From NCBI GenBank assembly GCA_019925795.1, contig CM034314.1, forward strand, positions 28,017,774 to 28,081,773: DNA of 64,000 nucleotides, given 5' to 3'. The notes under the pieces were generated by a model. That model searched no databases. It was not told the origin of the DNA and was given only the letters and a program-made list of their open reading frames with translations. Below are positions 57,291 to 64,000 of this stretch, in pieces (within the stretch, counting starts at the first letter, position 1; every line of letters begins with the position of its first letter). The position numbers and the translations under genes are program-made. Origin of the DNA: Dendrobium chrysotoxum. Lineage: Eukaryota > Streptophyta > Magnoliopsida > Asparagales > Orchidaceae.

Positions 57291-57779
57291 AATGGTAATG
57301 CTCTTAGGATTTTTAAGTTCTTAAAAAGTTTCTTTTGAATTATAGCACTTCACTTTTCAGTTAATTCCACAAGTTCAAATTCCCCTAACTTCCTTATCTT
57401 GTTTAAAATATCATTCATAAAATTTTCATTTGAGGGCATCTGTTTTAAAGCTTTCGAGAAAGTTATATTATTGGTAAATTTTTTAAACATTTTTAAGATT
57501 TTTGATAATTGCTTGTTGGATCAATCTATGAGGAAAAGGTGGTGGTGGTCTCTCTATGACCCTCATAATTACACATTCAAGTTCTTTTATAAGTTCAGGC
57601 TATTTTGTTGAAGATTTATTTTCTACTTGTTCAACTTCATTATCATCCTTCTGAGGTAAATCTCTATCTTTATAAGGAACTCATAAATCATTCCAGATAT
57701 TATAACATTGATCTTTCACTTATTAATAATTAATCAACCTAGCAAGTTACCCTATTTAATCCTCAATTTTTTTAAGAGC

Positions 57780-58452
57780 AAAAGATTTATTTTGTACTTA
57801 GATTTTTAGTTGTAGAATAATATTTTCCAAGGTTATTTTCTCTTTCCTATTATTATAGAGTTGTTTAAAATTTGAGGGATAACACTGCAACACCATGTGG
57901 TGTGGTGCTACGATGCTAAGATTTCTAGAATTTTTATTGAAATTATCATATCCACATATCCTGGTTTTAATTTTCAAGTTATCTATTTTTTTAGAAATTG
58001 CTACAACTTGTGCAATCAAGATTGACAATGCATTAAATTCATAAATTCTTGCTACTTTCTTAGGATTTACCCTATCAGCAGGCCACATGAAATTATTAGT
58101 AGCCATTTTCTTTATTAATTCATACGCTTTCTTAAATGGCTTAGAGATTATAGATTGTCTAGCTGCAGCATTAATTATAGCTCTTAGAGATCCTAATAAT
58201 CCATTATAAAATGTTTTAATAACCAACTAATCAGGTAAAGCATGGTGAGGGCATTTTTTAAGCATTTTTTTAATATCTTTCCCAACTCTCATAAATAGAT
58301 TCTCCTTCAAACTGAGTAAAAGAAGTTATATCATTTCTAAGTTTAAAAATTTGAAGGTGGAAAATACATATCAAGAAACTTATGAGCCTACTCATTCTGA
58401 GTAGTTATAGAGTCTGGAGATAAAGAATTCAACTACATCTTATTTGTAATTG
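57780..58452 (-). pseudogene. Athila-like gag relic
   Basis: The open stretch 57,798-58,226 reads TFYNGLLGSLRAIINAAARQ, then KKAYELIKKMATNNFMWPAD and NPKKVARIYEFNAL, a standard Athila Gag sequence. Before it, relics of 'SIYESWERYKK' and of 'MWLNSLPPGSI' type lie at 58,290-58,450. There, 'gatgtagttgaattcttt' (minus strand) follows immediately on LTR sequence, so the start of gag and the leader are lost. Confidence 0.85.
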
Positions 58453-59575
58453 TGATTCAGAATATATACACCCCTAGATCTTTATTGAGCTTGTAGGGGT
58501 GAACAAGATATTTGCTGACTTTCTATAGTTATATTATATCCTTAAGAATATTTCATATTTTATATCTTATGTCTAGGCATGAAAACATACTAATTTAATA
58601 TTTCAGGTTATTTTTACATTCCTCCATTGAGACTATACATAACACTAGATTTTAACTATAAATATGGCCACTATGTGTATTAAATAAAGAACGGGAGAAT
58701 ATTAAAAACATCATTTAACTTTATAGTACAAGAATCTTCAATAGTATTTAATATATTTTGCTACATCATTAATCCAAATCTAGAGAATTAGCTAGACATG
58801 AAAGAAAAGATAAGCAAACTCATTTTCATTGAAATCATGGAAGAATAAAAATATAAGAGAGTGATATCACTATGAAGGATCAATATATCTTCTCTAAACT
58901 CCTTCCTGAATGTGCAACATTGCTTAAACAAATACTTACTAAACACTCTAATGATTATACCTATCACTTCTCTAGTCTCCCGTAGAATTAACTCAAAGAG
59001 ATATCTAAAGAAATACTCTAAAATGTACTAAAATTAGACAAATGACTCAACTCCCTCACAAATATGACATCACTACTATTTATATGATAATACAAATATA
59101 GCAGGTGGCACTATGACGCTTAAAAGAGTGGCACCACGACGCCCTTGAAATGAATTAATGCTTTGGCACTAAAACTTTTGCACTACCATGACGCTTGTTG
59201 ATATGGAATAGTTACTTAGTGAATAGTCGCGTCGCTTCACTAGCAGATCTTTTCCCTTGGAAGTTATAATTATTATGTCATGGCACTAATGACTTTTAAA
59301 AGTTGCAATGCTTGATGGTAAATTTGGTGCCAATGTGTTATAGATTGTGCTGCTACAGTACTTAAAGTAAGCGAACACGGTGTTACCATGTCCAACTGTG
59401 GCACCTCGGTGGTGTGGAAGATGGTGTTGTCATGTGGAGTTATCAAATGTCGCAGTACTATACTCTATTTTTGATTTTATGCCATTTTTATGTTTTCTCT
59501 GCACACAAATAATTAAAATAACATATTTAAACTGATCAAAACACACATAAAATATAACATAATTTATACTGATCA
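58453..59575 (-). repeat. 5' LTR of the pol-bearing Athila-like element, inner end truncated
   Basis: The outer end reads TGATCAGTATAAATT on the minus strand. It matches the plus-strand Athila-like LTRs in blocks: GGCRCT-type tract (59,100-59,460), TATA box, 'gagaagtgatagg' to 'cacccctacaagctc'. The last roughly 300 bases of the LTR are missing at the join with gag. Confidence 0.8.
59077..59084 (-). promoter_or_regulatory. TATA box of the Athila-like 5' LTR
   Basis: Minus strand 'atcatataaatagtag', directly after the GGCRCT-type tract in the direction of transcription, as at 10,396-10,403. Confidence 0.6.
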
Positions 59576-59781
59576 ACTCCTCTTAGGAAGACAAAGGTGT
59601 ATTAGATTGGAAAGCTTAAGGACTAAAATACCTAATCAAAATACAAGGACTCTATGCAACTTATCTACCCCAATTTTGGATGATTGGTAGCATTACAAAT
59701 ATGATCCTAGGACTTGCTAATCAATGATTCCAAGCACTTATAAGTTATTGAGCACTATGTTCTGAAAGTTCAATTTATGGG

Positions 59782-61515
59782 TGTTAGATCACTTCAACTA
59801 CAATTGCACACCAAGAGAGGGGTGAATTGGTGTTTTAAAAATTTTTTTCTTCAAAAATCCTTTTCGAAACACTTAGTACAAAATTCAAAACTAAAGTTTA
59901 AAAATAGATCTTGTAGTGCTAAAGCTAATGATATAAAAAATTAAATGCATTTTTTTTATTTTGATGTAGAAGAATAAATATGATATATATATATATATAT
60001 ATATATATTCTAACAAAAACTAAATCCAAACGATTCTCAAATGTTCTCAACTCAGATTTATAGGAAAATAAAATAGTAAGAAAATAAAATTACATGAAAT
60101 TAAAGTGCATTAATATTAAGAACAGACACATATTTATAGTGGTTCAGTCAATCTAGACCTACGTCTACTTTCTGGAGTCCTCTACTCTGATTATTGCACT
60201 AAACTCTTAGTGACTCTCCTTTTGCCTCCACAGCAAGGCAAAGAAGCCCTTATAAAATCTCTTCCACTAATTTGGTGCAGTGGAGTAGCTGAATCCCCTT
60301 CACCAGTGGTGTGACAGTGTAGCTGAATCCCTTTCACCAATGGTACGGTAGAGTAGTAGAATCTTTTTCACCAATAGTGTGGCAAAGTTGCCAGTGGCCC
60401 TTTGACAACAAGAGGTTCTTTCTGGAGTTTCCCTTAAGTACAACTTTGACTCATGGAGGATGAAGGTAGAAGATGATTGGAGAAATCGTGTGAAAACTCT
60501 CTCTCTCTCTCTCTCTCTTTCTCACTTTTTAAATCCCACAAAGCTATTCTCCGTCTCTCTCATCATACTTTTCTATCCCAAGCCTAAAGCCCACTTTATA
60601 AACTCTATCTCATAGAAGACTGAAGCCCCTTGATTGCCAAAGACTTTTTAAAATAAAATAAGACTTGTTTGGTTCTAAGAAAAAACCCTAATTTTCAATT
60701 CAGCCATCTCTATTCATATAGTACAATATGAAGATCATACAATACAATTAGTTCAATTCTCCCTTTAGTATTATATGATTAATGGTTCACTACATGATCA
60801 ATTCAAAAGTTTCAACTAATTGTCCTGTATGATCTTATGATTGTACAATACGATTAGTTCAATCAAATCGTAGTTCATCCAGAATGAACTCCTAGATGAC
60901 CAAATATCATCTATGTCTATCATCTAATATAATATGGATCATACCATATGATCCTAATGGTTAACTAAGCCTGATTCAATTGATTAATTTTTGGGATCAA
61001 TTTAGGCAAGATTTTTAAATTTTATATGGTACGAACATGTTTGTACAATATGATTAAAATAAAGTACAAATTTTAAAATATTACCTAAATTAGACTGACA
61101 GCAAGATTTCTTGATTACAACTGATTGTCCTATTTGATTATGATCATATAATAATATTAGCATAAATTAAATTTGCTTAATTAAATAGCTTAATTAATTT
61201 CTATTTTAAGCAGACCATACAGTATGATCCAGATCATATAATACAAACTGTAAAAAAAATTAACACATTTAATTTCACTCTCCTTATGTGTGTGTGCACG
61301 GTTGCTATGCTAACATATGTCTTTTATAATACATTGACTCAAGAAAGGTAAAAATACAAACTCTTACAAAATCAATCTTATACTACCTAGTCATGAAATG
61401 TTAGTATACATAGAAAACATATGCAATAGTAACATATAGAAAAAAAAAAAAATAGATAAACTCCAATAATATTTGTTATTATCAAAATATACACTTGGGC
61501 TCTTGGATTGCAACA
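59782..61515. repeat. Ty1/copia-type LTR-like sequence (edges approximate)
   Basis: Phrases 'caccaagagaggggtgaatt' (59,810-59,829), 'tttatagtggttcagtc' (60,133-60,149), 'ctacgtctac' and, at the end, 'ttattatcaaaatatacact' recall the LTRs of copia (SIRE/Tork-type) elements in many plants. A (CT)n run lies at 60,497-60,518 and (AT)n at 59,979-60,008. No gag or pol adjoins, so it may be a solo LTR, but the flanking bases give no duplication. Confidence 0.45.
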
Positions 61516-61519
61516 TGTT

Positions 61520-62635
61520 CTTTAAAATATAAAAGTAAATAACATGAATCATCAAAATACTTTTTAAAACAAATTCAAAACTTTTAAATCACTAAACACT
61601 TGAATTCAAACCAACCTTTAATGAACTTAAACAAACAAATCAATTACAGACAATTTCAAACAAATAAATCCTATGATCTATCTAAGCCACACAACCTTAT
61701 ACACACACTTTAGATAGTTTACTAGGATAACTCACTTTAGCGTAGGCTAGGATAGTGGTTTGGTTTTTTTAGAGTGTTTTGCATATATGATACTCAAATT
61801 TGGATAATTTATTTTCAATACTCTGGATTTCATATTTATATTTTTATTGGTGTACATTTGAATTAGGCACTTAGACTATTTTATATTTACTTGTACACAC
61901 TCATAATGCTTCATATATGTGTATTTTTATATATAAACTGCTCTTTTATATTTCTTCAAAAGTAGAATGTATCTTGGAAATGAAGTTAATGAAAATACAA
62001 AGGCAATGATATTTATGTAAATATTTTAGATACTTGTATAGCAAGATTGAGTTGTATAATGATAAGAGTTATAAAAAAATTGAAAATGATTATTTGTATA
62101 CACTTATAAATTCTAAAAAGAAATGATTCTTCTTTCTTTAAAGATCATTTTATTTTGGAATTCTATAGAATATCTAGGAGCTAGATGATGGTAGATAAAA
62201 ATAAATAATCATATTTAAATCTATATTTGTATAAGAATAGAAATCCAGGCTAGTTTTTGGTGGAGTCTGGCCACTTTTACTGGCAAGTGTAAGTCCAGAT
62301 TATATACACCCCTTAGTCTCTGCACATTCTTTTTATTCTATACTTCTAAAATTTAAAATCTTAACTCTAAATCAAAAATTCAAATCCAAATTACAGATTT
62401 ATAATCTAAAGCTTGTATACTAAAATCTTGATAGCTTAAGCCTTTCTTTAAATCTAGATGAATTTAAAAATCTTTAGTCTTAACTTTAATCAAGAGTATT
62501 CTCTTCAGAAATGTAATTAAATATAGGGGCTTTCCCTTATAGGAAATCTAGAATCCATTATAAAAATAAATCCTATCTTAGTTCCTTTTTAAGGTGGGGA
62601 AAGAATCTGTGGATGTACGCCTAGCTTCAAACCTT
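61520..62635. other. unassigned AT-rich sequence
   Basis: No supported gene or element. Short ORFs only. Confidence 0.4.
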
Positions 62636-62637
62636 AG

Positions 62638-62939
62638 TTTAGTTTCATGATCAAAATAATAAGTGAATATTTATTTTAATCTTTGAGATAAATTGAATAT
62701 TCCTTATATTGTGTTTGATTAGGAAAATAAATACATTGATTTAGTTTCTTAATCAAAATGATAAGTGAATATTTCTTTTATCATTAGGGATGAATTGAAT
62801 GGTTCCTATGTTATGTTTAATTATGAAAATAAATATATTGATTTAATTTCATAATCAAAATGTTAAGTGATTAATTCTTTTATCATTCAGGATGAATTGA
62901 ATTTTCATTATGCCATGTTTGATTATGAAAATAAATTGA
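62638..62939. repeat. tandem array, three units of about 102 bp
   Basis: Units start at 62,638, 62,740 and 62,842, each with 'tttagtttcttaatcaaaat' at the start (with small changes) and 'gattatgaaaataaat' near the end. The third unit is slightly shorter. Confidence 0.85.
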
Positions 62940-63014
62940 GAGTTTCTCTTTTTTAAATAGATAGTAAAATATTAATTTGTCTCTTAGGATGGTATAGTAT
63001 TAATTTATATATTG

Positions 63015-64000
63015 TTTTTGGGAAAAATAGGGGCAAACATGCCCAATTTCATTCCAAAAAAATGAAAAGTTACAAAAGAGTACAAAATATTTGTAAGAAA
63101 AATAAAGAAAAAACTTACAAACAAAAAGGAAATAAAGAAAAAACTCCTAATAGCTAGGAGAAAAAGAAAAAAAGAAAAATGGAAAAAATACCATCAAGAA
63201 CAACTATTAGATATACAATAAAAGATGTAAACTAAGAACAAAACACTTAGCAAACATCAACAAAAAAGCTCTAACTAGATACCAGCTATAGCCACAAAGA
63301 AACCAAATGATCTGCAGAGTCCAGCAACTCGCAAAAAGAATCCAACTAAACAAGCCACAAAACAACACCAAGACTTCCAACCGAAACAATAAGCTCCAAC
63401 TTGATTAGCTGAAGAAAAAACTCCCCAAAATCTCCTAAAAAGGGTGGGCCAAAAAGCTCTAACCGAAACAAAAAAGCTCCAACTAGATCTTAGCTACATC
63501 AACAAAGAAACCAAACGATCAACTGAGTCCAGCAACTCGCAAACAATATCCAACTAAATAGGCCTCAAAACATCACCAAGCCTTCCAACCAAAATAATAA
63601 CCTCCAGCTAGCACAGCTATAACATCAAAGAAATTGGGCTATAAGCATCAAAAGGTCTCTAGATCAACTCCCGGACCTAAAAACCAGAAAGAAAAAATAA
63701 GAAAACAAAGAAAAAACTCGAGGCGAAGGAACAGAGGACAAACCCTTAAAAAAGAGCTAAGGATTAATCCATAATTGAATTTCTGGCCATCCAGGGATAT
63801 CAAAACCCAGTTACAAAAATTCAATTAGGAAAAAGCCAAGAAGCTCTTAACTAATTAAATAACCCTTTATGGAATGAAAAGATTTCCAATAGGAAATCTT
63901 AGCAAAAAGACTCGAATCAATTAACCTACACAAAGCATCAGAATTAGAACATTTATTCTCAAACCTCCTAGAATTTCTTTCTCTCCAGATAAAGTAAATA
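63015..64000 (-). mobile_element. 3' end of a second L1-like LINE, running off the window
   Basis: The left end 'gtttttgggaaaaataggggc' resembles the end of the first LINE ('atttttgggaagaattcggg'), including a GGGCAAACATGCCC hairpin at 63,031-63,044. The right edge codes for the LINE zinc-binding C-terminus. In between is a 3' untranslated region with two tandem units of about 208 bases (from 63,265 and 63,473). Confidence 0.75.
63800..64000 (-). pseudogene. LINE ORF2 C-terminal fragment (FIWRERN motif)
   Basis: The minus strand from the window edge reads YFIWRERNSRRFENKCSNSD, the end of the zinc-binding region of plant L1 LINEs (FVWRERN in the first LINE). It continues with ALCRLIDS and then a stop. 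The remainder lies beyond the window, so whether the upstream frame is open cannot be judged. Confidence 0.75.

Larger units (their letters stand above)
52251..59575 (-). mobile_element. Athila-like Ty3/gypsy element with gag-pol, decayed
   Basis: On the minus strand: 5' LTR (59,575 to about 58,453), gag, protease, RT, RNase H, integrase, a long AT-rich 3' part, the GAGGACAAGC motif with a purine tract, and a partial 3' LTR (52,684-52,251). The outer part of the 3' LTR is missing at the Tat-type LTR. The coding region is interrupted by many stops, and the 5' LTR joins gag directly without a primer site. Confidence 0.85.

Noticed and set aside
1..64000. CRISPR array, tRNA or rRNA genes, organelle DNA inserts, plant pararetrovirus copies
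   Set aside because: Looked for and not seen. The repeats present are LTRs, MITEs, microsatellites and minisatellites, and RT relics are of Ty3/gypsy or LINE type.

Overview
This 64 kb window looks like non-genic, repeat-packed nuclear DNA of a flowering plant. It is strongly AT-rich, and every protein homology I could recognise belongs to a plant transposable element: Athila-like, Tat-like and Tekay-like Ty3/gypsy LTR retrotransposons, L1-like and RTE-like LINEs, CACTA transposons and a foldback MITE family. I found no intact host gene, no tRNA or rRNA gene and no CRISPR array. All calls rest on reading the sequence and on remembered family motifs. No alignment or search was run, so LTR edges marked approximate may shift by tens of bases.

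Layout. About 1-7,997 is a minus-strand Athila-like element without recognisable pol (left LTR cut by the window edge). It contains a 500-N gap whose two flanks are the same 1.25 kb sequence, so the duplication there is almost certainly an assembly artefact. 7,998-9,832 is unassigned. 9,833-15,846 is a plus-strand Athila-like element with both LTRs, a gag remnant and a late ORF, again without pol. 15,847-21,050 is a decayed minus-strand Tat-like element (integrase N-terminus, RNase H, RT, protease and gag, read right to left) with its 5' LTR. 21,060-26,640 is a low-copy-looking stretch dotted with small DNA transposons: a 47-bp-arm hairpin, seven full or partial copies of one MITE family, a 537-bp CACTA element with TSD, and an RTE LINE tail split by a MITE. 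26,700-29,493 is a second Tat-like remnant (gag on minus, an antisense accessory ORF on plus). A second CACTA-type element lies at 30,644-31,505 and a separate Tat-type LTR at 32,547-33,518.

33,620-36,560 has no assignable feature. 36,560-38,460 is the 3' part of an L1-like LINE. 38,460-40,790 holds large GA and AT microsatellites. 41,061-48,709 is a complete-ended Tekay-type chromovirus with a perfect AGAAT target duplication, inserted into a purine-rich minisatellite. After a MITE, a GA tract and a foldback sequence comes a probable solo Tat-type LTR (51,030-52,250) abutting a minus-strand Athila-like element with pol (52,251-59,575). The remainder is a copia-type LTR-like sequence, a 102-bp tandem array and the 3' end of a second L1-like LINE that runs off the right edge.

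How they relate. The two pol-less Athila-like elements keep LTRs, gag and a late ORF, and could only have moved with enzymes from pol-bearing relatives such as the one at 52-59 kb. That copy is itself dead: it lacks the expected leader and primer site, has many stops and has a changed integrase catalytic residue. Nested insertions (MITE in LINE, chromovirus in minisatellite) give a relative order of events.
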